Assembly (NCBI RefSeq): GCF_002979555.1
Contig: NZ_PCOZ01000015.1
Coordinates: 1 to 64,000, forward strand
Reading direction: 5' to 3'
Length of the DNA stretch: 64,000 bases
Source of the DNA: Pseudomonas sp. MYb60
Lineage (GTDB): Bacteria > Pseudomonadota > Gammaproteobacteria > Pseudomonadales > Pseudomonadaceae
Shown: positions 37,657 to 46,189 of the stretch, piece by piece
Position numbering within the stretch: position 1 is the first letter of the stretch
How the letters are laid out: the number at the start of each line of letters is the position of its first letter
The notes under the pieces: generated by a model
Told to the model about the DNA's origin: nothing
What the model saw: the letters and a program-made list of their open reading frames with translations, nothing else
Database searches by the model: none
Program-made: the position numbers and the translations under genes

Positions 37657-38217
37657 ATGTCTACCTCCCCCGTCACCTTGATGGTTGCGCGCCGCGTGGC
37701 CAAAGGGCGCTACGAAGAGTTGATGGCCTGGCTGCGCGAAGGCGAACAGCTGGCCACGGACTTTCCCGGCTACCTGGGCTCAGGCGTACTCGCCCCGCCG
37801 CCCAACGATGATGAATTCCAGATTATTTTCCGCTTTGCCGATGAGCAGACCCTGCATGCGTGGGAGTTTTCCGCCTCCCGCAGTGCCTGGCTGAGCCGTG
37901 GCAGCGAACTGTTTGCCGACCCGTCCGAGCACCGCGTGCAAGGCATCGATGGCTGGTTCGGTGCGGTGGGTGCACGCCCGCCGCGCTGGAAACAGGCGGT
38001 GGCGATCTGGCTGGCATTTTTCCCGGTGTCGTTGATTTTCAACTTTGTACTGGGCCCGCTGCTCGGCGAGCTGGAGCTGGTGCCGCGCGTCATGGTCAGC
38101 ACCCTGGCGCTCACGCCGCTGATGGTGTACCTGTTCATCCCGCTGTCGACGCACCTGCTGGCCAATTGGCTGCATCCTGCGCCCGCACCCCGCAAGGCCA
38201 CTGAAGCGGCCGCATGA
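37657..38217 (+). CDS. Antibiotic-biosynthesis-monooxygenase-like membrane protein
   Basis: A 186-residue protein. Residues 1-110 form an ABM-type dimeric alpha-beta barrel (VTLMVARRVAKGRYEEL ... PGYLGSGVL). The C-terminal part has two hydrophobic helices (AIWLAFFPVSLIFNFVLG and LALTPLMVYLFIPLS), so it is anchored in the membrane. Start at 37657 with GGAG. It is divergent from the LitR-like gene and upstream of folM, so it may be in the light-controlled set. Reaction unknown. Confidence 0.85.
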   Translation: MSTSPVTLMVARRVAKGRYEELMAWLREGEQLATDFPGYLGSGVLAPPPNDDEFQIIFRFADEQTLHAWEFSASRSAWLSRGSELFADPSEHRVQGIDGWFGAVGARPPRWKQAVAIWLAFFPVSLIFNFVLGPLLGELELVPRVMVSTLALTPLMVYLFIPLSTHLLANWLHPAPAPRKATEAAA

Positions 38218-38223
38218 GTACAG

Positions 38224-38273
38224 GGGGGCCGCTCGCTGGTATGATTTGAACCTGCCAGCGAATCGAGCCCCCC
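38224..38273 (+). promoter_or_regulatory. Palindromic leader before folM
   Basis: GGGGGGC ... GCTCGCTGG faces CCAGCGA ... GAGCCCCCC right up to the folM ATG, with TATGAT (38241-38246) in the loop. It could be an operator around a promoter or an RNA hairpin hiding the start codon. Confidence 0.4.
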
Positions 38274-38984
38274 ATGATTGCACCTGACGCCCCGATCCTG
38301 ATCACCGGCGCCGGCCAGCGCGTCGGCCTGCATTGCGCCCAGCGTTTGCTGGACGACGGCCACCGGGTGATTTTCACGTATCGCAGCGAGCGCCCCGGCG
38401 TACAGGCCCTGCGCGAACAGGGCGCCATCGGCCTGTTTGCCGACTTCTCCAGCGAAGCCGGCATCCTGGCGTTTATCGCGCAGCTGCACACCCACACCCA
38501 AAGCCTGCGCGCGATCATCCACAACGCTTCGGCCTGGATCGCGGAAACGCCCGACGACGAAAGCCACGCTTTTACCGATATGTTCAGCGTGCACATGCTT
38601 GCGCCGTATCTGATCAACCTGCATTGTTCACCCTTGCTGCAACGCTCGACGCCCGCCGACATCGTGCACATCAGCGATGACGTGGTGCGCAAAGGCAGCC
38701 GCCAGCACATCGCCTACTGCGCCACCAAGGCAGGGCTCGACAGCCTGACGTTGTCGTTTGCCGCGCAGTTTGCGCCGCTGATCAAGGTCAACGGCATCGC
38801 ACCGGCGATGGTGATGTTCAACGAAGGCGACGATGCCACCTACCGCGCCAAGGTGCTGGCCAAGTCGGCACTGGGCATCGAGCCCGGGCCCGAGGTGATC
38901 TACCAGAGCGTGCGCTACCTGCTGGACAACCCCTATGTGACCGGTACCACCCTGACCGTCAACGGCGGGCGGCATATCAAGTAA
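38274..38984 (+). CDS. folM: Dihydromonapterin reductase
   Basis: A 236-residue SDR enzyme that reduces dihydromonapterin (and dihydrofolate weakly) to the tetrahydro form using NADPH. The nucleotide site reads TGAGQRVGLHCAQ; the catalytic pair is YCATKAGLDSL. The terminal TLTVNGGRHIK matches FolM. First of three adjacent pterin genes (folM, folE, folX), transcribed together with short gaps. Confidence 0.92.
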   Translation: MIAPDAPILITGAGQRVGLHCAQRLLDDGHRVIFTYRSERPGVQALREQGAIGLFADFSSEAGILAFIAQLHTHTQSLRAIIHNASAWIAETPDDESHAFTDMFSVHMLAPYLINLHCSPLLQRSTPADIVHISDDVVRKGSRQHIAYCATKAGLDSLTLSFAAQFAPLIKVNGIAPAMVMFNEGDDATYRAKVLAKSALGIEPGPEVIYQSVRYLLDNPYVTGTTLTVNGGRHIK

Positions 38985-39004
38985 GCCGTTTGTGAGGATG
39001 TTGT

Positions 39005-39559
39005 ATGACCCTGCCCCACCACTACCGCGAGATCCTCAAAGGCCTGGGCGAAAACCCGGAGCGCGAAGGGTTGCTAGACACCCCCAAGCGCGCCGCCAAG
39101 GCAATGCAGTACCTGTGTCATGGCTATGAGCAAAACCTGGAAGACATCGTCAACGGCGCGCTGTTTACCTCCGACAATGACGAGATGGTGATCCTCAAGG
39201 ACATCGAGCTGTACTCGCTGTGCGAGCATCACCTGCTGCCCTTTATCGGCAAGGCCCATGTGGCCTATATTCCCACCGGCAAGGTGCTGGGCCTGTCGAA
39301 GCTGGCACGCATCGTCGATATGTATGCGCGGCGCCTGCAGATCCAGGAAAACCTCACGCGGCAAATCGCCGACGCCATCCAGAGCGTGACCCAGGCCGCC
39401 GGCGTGGCGGTGGTGATCGAGGCCCGCCACATGTGCATGATGATGCGCGGCGTGGAAAAACAGAATTCAACCATGAACACCTCGGTGATGCTCGGCGCGT
39501 TCCGCGAATCGAACACCACGCGCATGGAGTTCCTGCAACTGATTGGACGGAGCAAGTAG
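39005..39559 (+). CDS. folE: GTP cyclohydrolase I
   Basis: A 184-residue enzyme that makes 7,8-dihydroneopterin triphosphate from GTP. The zinc ligands are present: the first Cys and the following His in LCEHHLLPF, and the later Cys in RHMCMMMRG. Other catalytic residues (KVLGLSKLARIV, QENLTRQIADAI) are intact. It is 20 bases after folM. In pseudomonads extra folE copies feed monapterin, not only folate; this genomic context supports that. Confidence 0.96.
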   Translation: MTLPHHYREILKGLGENPEREGLLDTPKRAAKAMQYLCHGYEQNLEDIVNGALFTSDNDEMVILKDIELYSLCEHHLLPFIGKAHVAYIPTGKVLGLSKLARIVDMYARRLQIQENLTRQIADAIQSVTQAAGVAVVIEARHMCMMMRGVEKQNSTMNTSVMLGAFRESNTTRMEFLQLIGRSK

Positions 39560-39561
39560 CA

Positions 39562-39933
39562 ATGCCACAACTTCAACCAGGCATGGCGCGCATCCGGGTC
39601 AAGGACCTGTGCCTGCGCACCTATATCGGCATCAATGAGGATGAGATCCTCAACAAGCAGGACGTGCTGATCAACCTGACCATCCTGTATGCCGCCCAGG
39701 AAGCCGTGCGCGACAACGACATCGACCACGCGCTGAACTACCGCACCATCACCAAGGCCATCATTGCCCATGTGGAAGGCAATCGCTTTGCCCTGCTGGA
39801 GCGCCTGACCCAGGAGCTGCTGGACCTGGTGATGAGCAATGAATCGGTGCTGTACGCCGAGGTCGAAGTGGACAAGCCCCACGCACTGCGTTTTGCCGAA
39901 TCAGTTTCAATTACCCTGGCGGCCAGCCGCTAA
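39562..39933 (+). CDS. folX: Dihydroneopterin triphosphate 2'-epimerase
   Basis: A 123-residue FolB/FolX family enzyme. The start at 39562 was chosen because it begins just after the folE stop; the longer frame reads through folE. LRTYIGINEDEILNKQDV and VEVDKPHALRFAESVS are characteristic. With FolE and FolM it would complete the route from GTP to tetrahydromonapterin, the cofactor used by phenylalanine hydroxylase in Pseudomonas (from memory). Confidence 0.92.
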   Translation: MPQLQPGMARIRVKDLCLRTYIGINEDEILNKQDVLINLTILYAAQEAVRDNDIDHALNYRTITKAIIAHVEGNRFALLERLTQELLDLVMSNESVLYAEVEVDKPHALRFAESVSITLAASR

Positions 39934-39955
39934 ACCTGGATTTTCAGTGAGCCCT

Positions 39956-40252
39956 ATGAACGACCAACAACGCCTCGAACTTGAAGCCGCCGCCTTCCGC
40001 CGGCTGGTGGCGCACCTGGACAGCCGCAAGGATGTGCAGAACATCGACCTGATGAACCTCTCGGGCTTCTGCCGTAACTGCTTGTCCAAGTGGTACAAGG
40101 CCGAGGCCGACGAGCGCCACATCGAGCTGAGCCTCGATGACGCCCGTGAAGTGGTGTACGGCATGCCGTACACCGAGTGGAAAGCCCAATACCAGAAAGA
40201 AGCCAGCGCCGACCAACAGGCCGCGTTCGCCAAAGGAAAAACCCATGACTGA
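39956..40252 (+). CDS. DUF1244 family protein
   Basis: A 98-residue protein of DUF1244: LVAHLDSRKDVQNIDLMNLSGFCRNCLSKWY with a Cys-x-x-Cys and then YGMPYTEWKAQY. Start at 39956, 22 bases after folX. Small conserved cytosolic protein of unknown function; the CxxC suggests metal or redox chemistry. Its last eight bases overlap the next gene. Confidence 0.9.
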   Translation: MNDQQRLELEAAAFRRLVAHLDSRKDVQNIDLMNLSGFCRNCLSKWYKAEADERHIELSLDDAREVVYGMPYTEWKAQYQKEASADQQAAFAKGKTHD

Positions 40253-40586
40253 CCTGAACACCCTGCGTACCAGCCTCAACAGCGGCGAACATGTGTTTGC
40301 CGACACGCTGGCCTTCGTGGCCGCCGGTTACGACTACCAGCCGCAAGCCTTCAGCAATGGCGATGTGGAAAACGCAGCCGGGCAGAACGAAGGATCGTGC
40401 AAGACCCTCGGTCTGGCGCTGCTGGAAGGATTGAGCGATCAGGAAGCGCTGTTGGCGTTTGGGGAGCATTACCGCTCGGTGGTGGCGACGCCAGAGGGTA
40501 GCGACCATGGCAACATCCGGGCGCTGATTGCACACGGTTTGGCCGGCGTGAAGTTCACTGCACAGCCGCTGGCCCGCAAATCCTGA
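40245..40586 (+). CDS. HopJ family protein
   Basis: A 113-residue protein of the HopJ family (LRTSLNSGEHVFADTLAFVAAGYDY ... DHGNIRALIAHGLAGVKF). Despite the name, homologs occur widely in non-pathogens and no secretion system is near, so an effector role is doubtful. Start codon overlaps the DUF1244 gene (ATGACTGA), implying coupling. It is followed by a palindromic repeat with a T-run. Confidence 0.88.
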   Translation: MTDLNTLRTSLNSGEHVFADTLAFVAAGYDYQPQAFSNGDVENAAGQNEGSCKTLGLALLEGLSDQEALLAFGEHYRSVVATPEGSDHGNIRALIAHGLAGVKFTAQPLARKS

Positions 40587-40600
40587 GTCAGACGTAGAAC

Positions 40601-40636
40601 CAAATGTGGGAGGGGGCAAGCCCACTCCCACATTTG
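40601..40636. repeat. Short palindromic repeat (AAATGTGG type)
   Basis: CAAATGTGGGAGGGGG-CAAGCC-CACTCCCACATTTG, near-perfect, between the convergent HopJ and trxB genes. It is followed by TTTT, so it may end both transcripts. Same family as at 20568 and 51142. Confidence 0.85.
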
Positions 40637-40650
40637 TTTTGCGGTGTTAC

Positions 40651-41613
40651 TTAGAACGAAGCGTTCTGCAGGCCGTCGAGGTAACGCTCGGCATCCAGGG
40701 CCGCCATGCAGCCGGCGCCGGCCGAGGTGATGGCCTGGCGGTAAACGTGGTCAGCCACGTCACCGGCAGCGAAGATACCTTCGATGTTGGTCGCAGTCGC
40801 GTTGCCTTCACGGCCGCCCTGCACCACCAGGTAGCCATCTTTGGCTTCCAGCACGCCTTCGAACAACGACGTGTTTGGCGTGTGGCCGATGGCGATGAAC
40901 ACGCCGTCGACTTTCAGCTCGTCGAAGCTGCCGTCGTTGTTCTTCAGGCGCGCACCGGTCACGCCCATGTTGTCGCCCAGGACTTCGTCCAGGGTGGCAT
41001 TGAGCTTGAGGATGATCTTGCCTTCAGCCACCCGGGCGTGGAGCTTGTCGATCAGGATCTTCTCGGCGCGGAAGGTCTCGCGGCGGTGAACCAGAGTCAC
41101 GGTGCTGGCGATGTTGGCCAGGTACAGCGCTTCTTCGACGGCGGTGTTGCCGCCACCGACCACAGCCACTGGCTTGTTGCGGTAGAAGAAGCCGTCGCAG
41201 GTCGCGCAGGCCGAAACGCCCTTGCCCATGAACGCTTCTTCCGACGGCAGGCCCAGGTAACGCGCGCTGGCGCCAGTGGCGATGATCAGTGCGTCGCAGG
41301 TGTAAACGCCACTGTCACCGGTCAGGCTGTAAGGCTTCTTGGAGAAGTCGACCTGGTTGATGTGGTCAAAGACGATCTCGGTTTCAAAGCGCTCGGCGTG
41401 TTCTTTCATACGCTCCATCAGCACCGGGCCGGTCAGGCCGTGGACGTCGCCCGGCCAGTTGTCGACTTCAGTGGTGGTGGTCAACTGACCGCCCGCCTGC
41501 ATGCCGGTGATCAGCAGCGGCTTGAGGTTGGCCCGGGCAGCGTAGACGGCAGCGCTGTAACCGGCAGGGCCGGAACCGAGAATAATCACTCGCGAATGAC
41601 GGGTATCAGACAT
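40651..41613 (-). CDS. trxB: Thioredoxin reductase
   Basis: A 320-residue flavoenzyme that keeps thioredoxin reduced with NADPH in the cytosol. FAD site GSGPAGYSAAVYAARA, active disulfide CATC (SACATCDGFF), NADPH site GGGNTAVEEALYL, and the late GIFAAGDVADHVYRQA are all intact. Length is typical. It stands alone, divergent from cysZ. Confidence 0.96.
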   Translation of the reverse strand: MSDTRHSRVIILGSGPAGYSAAVYAARANLKPLLITGMQAGGQLTTTTEVDNWPGDVHGLTGPVLMERMKEHAERFETEIVFDHINQVDFSKKPYSLTGDSGVYTCDALIIATGASARYLGLPSEEAFMGKGVSACATCDGFFYRNKPVAVVGGGNTAVEEALYLANIASTVTLVHRRETFRAEKILIDKLHARVAEGKIILKLNATLDEVLGDNMGVTGARLKNNDGSFDELKVDGVFIAIGHTPNTSLFEGVLEAKDGYLVVQGGREGNATATNIEGIFAAGDVADHVYRQAITSAGAGCMAALDAERYLDGLQNASF

Positions 41614-41896
41614 GACTCACTCCTGTCGACCGCCCGGACAACAAGGCGGCTGGAATAAAAAAGGGACCACGAAGCACTTGGGGAAGGCTTGAACTCGCAG
41701 GCCCTGAAAATAATGGGTGCAGCGTATAGAGGGGGGCAAGATTAAGGAAATACGCAATAACAATCCAGCTCATAGGCGGTCTCTATGCAGTTGAGCCGAC
41801 TGATCGACCGCTTTGTTACCGCAAATGTCGCAGCTTTCGCCCAAGAGGCAAAGCCGGTAAGGTCGGCGCGTTCGTCCCCTATGCCCGGAGTTTTCC

Positions 41897-42646
41897 ATGC
41901 CCGCCCCTGCTCTTTCTGGCCCGCAATACCTGCGCGAAGGTCTCAAACTGGTGTTGAGCCCCGGCCTGCGCCTGTTCGTGCTGCTGCCGCTGGCGGTCAA
42001 CGTGGTGCTGTTCGTCGTCTTGATCTACTTTGCCGGCCATCAGTTCAGCCTGTGGGTCGACCATCTGATGCCTACATTGCCGAACTGGCTGAGCTTTCTG
42101 AATTACCTGCTGTGGCCGCTGTTTGTGGTGCTGGTGGTGCTGATGGTGTTTTTCACCTTCACCATGCTGGCCAATATCATCGCGGCGCCGTTCAACGGTT
42201 TTCTTGCGGAGAAAGTCGAAGTGGTGGTGCGCGGCACCGATGACTTCCCGGCCTTCAGCTGGGGCGAATTGTTCGCCATGGTACCGCGGACCCTGGCGCG
42301 GGAAATGCGCAAGCTCGGTTACTTCCTGCCACGGGCCATCGGGCTGTTCATCCTTTCGTTCATTCCGGTGGTCAACCTGATTGCGGCGCCGTTGTGGCTG
42401 TTGTTTGGCGTGTGGATGATGGCGATCCAGTACATCGACTACCCGGCGGATAACCACAAGCTGGGCTGGAACGAAATGCTCGCCTGGCTGCGCCAGAAAC
42501 GCTGGCAGAGCATGAGCTTCGGCGGCATCGTTTACCTGGTGCTGCTGGTGCCGGTGGTCAACCTGCTGATGATGCCGGCGGCAGTGGCCGGTGCCACGTT
42601 GTTCTGGGTGCGCGAACAAGGGGCCGAAACCCTGACTCCGTCATAA
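41897..42646 (+). CDS. cysZ: Sulfate permease CysZ
   Basis: A 249-residue integral membrane protein of the CysZ/EI24 family that brings sulfate into the cell for cysteine synthesis. GPQYLREGLKLVLSPGLRLFVLLPL opens the protein, and four strong hydrophobic segments follow (the longest near LWPLFVVLVVLMVFFTFTML). GGAG lies six bases before the ATG. The family assignment is firm; sulfate as the substrate comes from E. coli. Confidence 0.9.
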   Translation: MPAPALSGPQYLREGLKLVLSPGLRLFVLLPLAVNVVLFVVLIYFAGHQFSLWVDHLMPTLPNWLSFLNYLLWPLFVVLVVLMVFFTFTMLANIIAAPFNGFLAEKVEVVVRGTDDFPAFSWGELFAMVPRTLAREMRKLGYFLPRAIGLFILSFIPVVNLIAAPLWLLFGVWMMAIQYIDYPADNHKLGWNEMLAWLRQKRWQSMSFGGIVYLVLLVPVVNLLMMPAAVAGATLFWVREQGAETLTPS

Positions 42647-42700
42647 ATCCATCATGCCAGTGACACAATGACGACATGGCCCACAGCGAGACTGTGGGTC

Positions 42701-43879
42701 ATGACGACAGCCTCGCTTCACATCACCCTGATCACCGAAACCTTCCCGCCAGAAATCAACGGGGTGGCCAATACCCTCGGCCGCCTCTGCGACGGCTTGC
42801 GCGCGCGCGGCCATCAGGTCGAATTGGTGCGCCCGCGCCAGAACGCTGACCAGAGCCGCACCAGCGACGACGAATTGCTGCTGTGCCGCGGCTGGCCGCT
42901 GCCGGGCTACCCGGGCCTGCAATGGGGCCAATCGTCGATGCACAAATTGCTGCGGCGCTGGACCCGGCAGCGCCCGGACGTGCTGTACATCGCCACCGAA
43001 GGCCCGCTGGGCTTGTCCGCCCTGCGCGCGGCGCGGCGCCTGGGGATAAGTGTGGTCAGCGGCTTCCACACCAATTTCCAGCAGTATTCGAACCAGTACG
43101 GCCTGAGCCTGCTGAGCCGGATGGTCACCCATTACCTGCGCTGGTTTCACAACCGCTCCACCCTGACGCTGGTGCCCAGCGTGAGCCAACGCCTGGAGCT
43201 GGAGCGCAGGCATTTCGAGCGTTTGGGCATGCTGGCGCGCGGCGTTGACAGCCAGTTGTTCCACCCCGCGAGGCGCGACAACACGCTGCGTGAGCGTTGG
43301 GGCCTGGGCAATGACGATATTGCCGTGTTGCACGTAGGCCGTCTGGCTCAGGAAAAGAATTTGGGGATGCTCAAGCGCAGCTTTGACGCCTTGCGCGCCA
43401 CTTATCCACAGCGTCGGCTGCAACTGGTGATTGTAGGGGATGGGCCACAGCGCGCGGCGCTGGAGCGCGACCTGCCCGAAGCCATCTTCTGCGGCACCCA
43501 GCGGGGTGAGGAACTGGCGCGACACTACGCATCAGGCGACGTGTTCCTGTTTCCCAGCCTCACCGAAACCTTCGGCAATGTGGTGTTGGAGGCCATGGCG
43601 TCAGGGCTCGGCGTGGTCGCTTACGATCAGGCCGCCGCGACCCAGCATATCCGCCATGGCTACAGCGGCGTGCTGGCGATGCCTGGGGATGAGGCTGCGT
43701 TTTGCGATGCAGCCAACTGGCTACTGGAGGAGCGCGAGCATCTACGCAGGGCCCGCTTGAATGCCCGCCAACATGCCAGCCGCCAAGGTTGGCCCGCGAT
43801 CATCGAGCAATTCGAGCAACAGTTACGGGGTGCCTGCGAAGACGAGCCTGTGGCGGACAAGCAGTCCCGGTTGATCTGA
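42701..43879 (+). CDS. GT4-type glycosyltransferase
   Basis: A 392-residue glycosyltransferase of the GT-B fold (HITLITETFPPEINGVANT ... VFLFPSLTETFGNVVLEAM, with the E-x7-E sugar-nucleotide motif). Homologs next to cysZ and trxB in other pseudomonads have been linked, as I remember, to glycolipid synthesis under phosphate limitation; not shown here. Two in-frame ATGs (42668 and 42701) compete and neither has a good ribosome site; the second fits the conserved N-terminus better. The hairpin CCCACAG...CTGTGGG lies between them. Confidence 0.85.
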   Translation: MTTASLHITLITETFPPEINGVANTLGRLCDGLRARGHQVELVRPRQNADQSRTSDDELLLCRGWPLPGYPGLQWGQSSMHKLLRRWTRQRPDVLYIATEGPLGLSALRAARRLGISVVSGFHTNFQQYSNQYGLSLLSRMVTHYLRWFHNRSTLTLVPSVSQRLELERRHFERLGMLARGVDSQLFHPARRDNTLRERWGLGNDDIAVLHVGRLAQEKNLGMLKRSFDALRATYPQRRLQLVIVGDGPQRAALERDLPEAIFCGTQRGEELARHYASGDVFLFPSLTETFGNVVLEAMASGLGVVAYDQAAATQHIRHGYSGVLAMPGDEAAFCDAANWLLEEREHLRRARLNARQHASRQGWPAIIEQFEQQLRGACEDEPVADKQSRLI

Positions 43880-44041
43880 ACACATCGGGGCATGGGGCGG
43901 GAGACATGTCTGGTAAACGTCCAGTTGGACCTGACTACCGCTCAGAGACACTCAAAGGGACCTGTACGGTTTTGTCCTGACAGTTCAGTCGGCCCGTGAA
44001 GGGAAGTGCAAAGCACTTTTTACCCAAGGAAATAACGTCTT

Positions 44042-44224
44042 ATGCAAACCAACTGCTCGAGTGCCTCCGGTCTGGTTCCAAACGTGGACAACCGGTTCCA
44101 AGCCGATAATTTCAGAGCCTCCACACCTGACGAAGAGGCCAAATTTCTAGAACAACAGAAAAACAATCCGAACTTGCCTCCATCCGGACACTACCCTCAA
44201 AACCCTTCTCATCTCACCTTTTAA
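44042..44224 (+). CDS. Small hypothetical protein, 60 aa
   Basis: A 60-residue hydrophilic protein beginning MQTNCSSASGLVP and rich in Asn, Pro and Ser. An AAGGA site lies about 10 bases upstream of ATG, which supports translation. No membrane segment, no recognisable motif. A GC-rich hairpin (44246-44269) follows. It may be a real small gene; function unknown. Confidence 0.55.
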   Translation: MQTNCSSASGLVPNVDNRFQADNFRASTPDEEAKFLEQQKNNPNLPPSGHYPQNPSHLTF

Positions 44225-44245
44225 GCCTTCCTCGACACAGGCGGG

Positions 44246-44269
44246 GCCCCGGACACGGCGATCCGGGGC
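44246..44269 (+). terminator. Hairpin between small gene and OYE gene
   Basis: Perfect 8-base stem GCCCCGGA / TCCGGGGC with an 8-base loop, between convergent genes. No T-run on either strand, so intrinsic termination is uncertain. Confidence 0.4.
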
Positions 44270-44281
44270 TCCAAGCCTGCC

Positions 44282-45385
44282 TTATACAAGGCTCGTCAAC
44301 GCCTCTCGGCTGAACGGCAGGATGTCACCCTCACGGCCGTCACGCACTTTAACCGCCCACTCCGGATCCACCAGCAGGGCTCGGCCCACGGCGACCAGGT
44401 CGAACTCGTCGTTGTTCAAGCGCTCCAGCAGGTTTTCCAGGCTGGCCGGTTGCGCGACTTTATCGGTGTTGACCATGAACTGCAGGAACTCGCCATCCAG
44501 CCCGACGCTGCCCACGGTGATGGTCGGTTTGCCGGTGAGCTGCCGAGTCCACCCGGCCAGGTTGAGGTCGGAACCTTCAAACTCCGGCTCCCAGAAACGG
44601 CGAGTGGAGCAGTGGAAAATATCCACGCCGGCGTCGGACAACGGCTTGAGGAATTCACCCAGCGCCTCGGAGGTGTTTACCAGGCGCGCGGTGTAGTCCT
44701 GCTGCTTCCACTGTGAGAAACGGAAGATGATCGGGAAGTCCGGGCCCACGGCAGCGCGGGTCGCCTGGATCAATTCAATGGCGAAACGCGAGCGGTTGGC
44801 CAGGCTGCCGCCGTATTCGTCAGTGCGCTGGTTGCTGCCTTCCCAGAAAAACTGGTCCACCAGATAGCCGTGGGCACCGTGGATTTCAACGCCGTCCATA
44901 CCGATGGCTTGGGCATCCTTGGCGGCCTGGGCGAAGGCGTTGATCACGTCCTTGATGTCTTGATGGGTCATGCCGTGCACGACCACGTTGCCGTCCTTGA
45001 GCTTTTCCATCGGGCCGTAGGCCGGCACGCTGGCATCCGGCTCGGTGCCGATACGGCGAACGCTGCCCACGTGCCACAGCTGGGGGACGATCTTGCCGCC
45101 CTCGGCATGCACGGCATCGACAACCTTCTTCCAGCCGGCCAGGGCCGCTTCACCGTAGAAGTGCGGAACGTTGGGATAGCCGTTGGAAGCCTGGTGGCCG
45201 ACCACGGTGCCTTCGGTAATGATCAAGCCCACACCGGCGGCGGCGCGACGGCGGTAGTATTCGATAACTTTGGAATTGGGCACGCCGCCCGGCGAGAACG
45301 AGCGGGTCATGGGTGCCATGACTACGCGGGTCGACAATTGCAGTGCACCGAGCTGGAAGGGTTTGAACAAGGCTTGGACAGGCAT
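44282..45385 (-). CDS. Old yellow enzyme family alkene reductase
   Basis: A 367-residue FMN-dependent NAD(P)H:flavin oxidoreductase. APMTRSFSPGGVPN near the start, the catalytic pair region GVEIHGAHGYLVDQFFWEGSNQRTDEYGGSL, and VAVGRALLVDPEWAVKVRDG near the end are typical of the NemA/XenA type. It reduces activated double bonds or nitro groups of electrophiles. No dedicated regulator is adjacent. Confidence 0.93.
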   Translation of the reverse strand: MPVQALFKPFQLGALQLSTRVVMAPMTRSFSPGGVPNSKVIEYYRRRAAAGVGLIITEGTVVGHQASNGYPNVPHFYGEAALAGWKKVVDAVHAEGGKIVPQLWHVGSVRRIGTEPDASVPAYGPMEKLKDGNVVVHGMTHQDIKDVINAFAQAAKDAQAIGMDGVEIHGAHGYLVDQFFWEGSNQRTDEYGGSLANRSRFAIELIQATRAAVGPDFPIIFRFSQWKQQDYTARLVNTSEALGEFLKPLSDAGVDIFHCSTRRFWEPEFEGSDLNLAGWTRQLTGKPTITVGSVGLDGEFLQFMVNTDKVAQPASLENLLERLNNDEFDLVAVGRALLVDPEWAVKVRDGREGDILPFSREALTSLV

Positions 45386-45494
45386 GGGTGTGCTCCACGT
45401 AAGGCGGGTTTATGACGTGGATAATATTGGTCGCTCAGAGGACTTAACAGCACTATTGATTTGAATGATCAAGAGATAAAAGCGACCGGTTAAA

Positions 45495-45594
45495 TGTGGG
45501 GCGGGCTTGCTCGCGAAAGTGACCAACGATAACGCGGGCATTCTGGAGGAATGCGGCGCTCTCAGGTTTTTCGCGAGCAAGCTCGCGCCTACAC
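45495..45594. repeat. REP-type palindromic repeat pair
   Basis: Arms GGGCTTGCTCGCGAA and TTCGCGAGCAAGCTCG face each other over about 60 bases. Closely like the element at 52033. It lies between the OYE gene and the glutathione peroxidase stop. Confidence 0.8.
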
Positions 45595-45605
45595 GGGAGC
45601 TGTTT

Positions 45606-46088
45606 TCAGCTCAGGGCTTTTTCGATGGCCTGGACAATGGTGGGGTCATCCGGCGCCGTGCGGGGCGAGAAACGCGCAAGCACACGGCCATCCTTGCCCA
45701 GCAGGAATTTCTCGAAATTCCAGGTGATGTCCCCAGGAAACTCGGCGCCCTCGCCCGCCAGCAGGCGGTAGAGCTGGTGACGGTCCGGGCCGTTCACGTC
45801 GAGCTTGCCTCCCAAAGGGAAGGTCACGCCGTAGTTAAGGCTGCAGAACTCGCGGATCTCATCCTCGGAACCCGGTTCCTGCCCGGCAAACTGGTTACAA
45901 GGCAGGCCGAGCACGGTAAACCCCTGGTCCTTGAATTGCTGGTAGAGGTTTTCCAGGGCCGCATATTGCGGGGTCAGGCCACACTTGGAGGCGACATTGA
46001 CCACCAGCACAACATGCCCCTTGAAAGGCGCCAGCGGCAGCTCGTGTCCGTCCAAAGCTTTGAGTTTCAGGTCGTGGAAAGCACTCAT
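45606..46088 (-). CDS. Glutathione peroxidase family protein
   Basis: A 160-residue thiol peroxidase of the GPx fold. The peroxidatic cysteine is in NVASKCGLTPQY, with Gln and Trp partners in PCNQFAGQEPG and ITWNFEKFLL. The cysteine replaces the selenocysteine of animal enzymes, and such bacterial enzymes usually use thioredoxin. The start at 46088 has GGAG upstream and the expected length; the longer frame was rejected. Confidence 0.93.
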   Translation of the reverse strand: MSAFHDLKLKALDGHELPLAPFKGHVVLVVNVASKCGLTPQYAALENLYQQFKDQGFTVLGLPCNQFAGQEPGSEDEIREFCSLNYGVTFPLGGKLDVNGPDRHQLYRLLAGEGAEFPGDITWNFEKFLLGKDGRVLARFSPRTAPDDPTIVQAIEKALS

Positions 46089-46189
46089 GACGAACTCCAG
46101 ATTTCCCATGTTCTTAGCAAAGCGGCTGTTCGAGATTACAGGCCACAAGCCTGCAATCATAGACGCCGATTGCAAAACTCGCCCGCCGG

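Noticed and set aside
40245..40586. Type III secretion effector role for the HopJ-family gene
   Set aside because: The family name comes from P. syringae, but no secretion genes or hrp box are nearby and the gene is coupled to a DUF1244 housekeeping-type gene.
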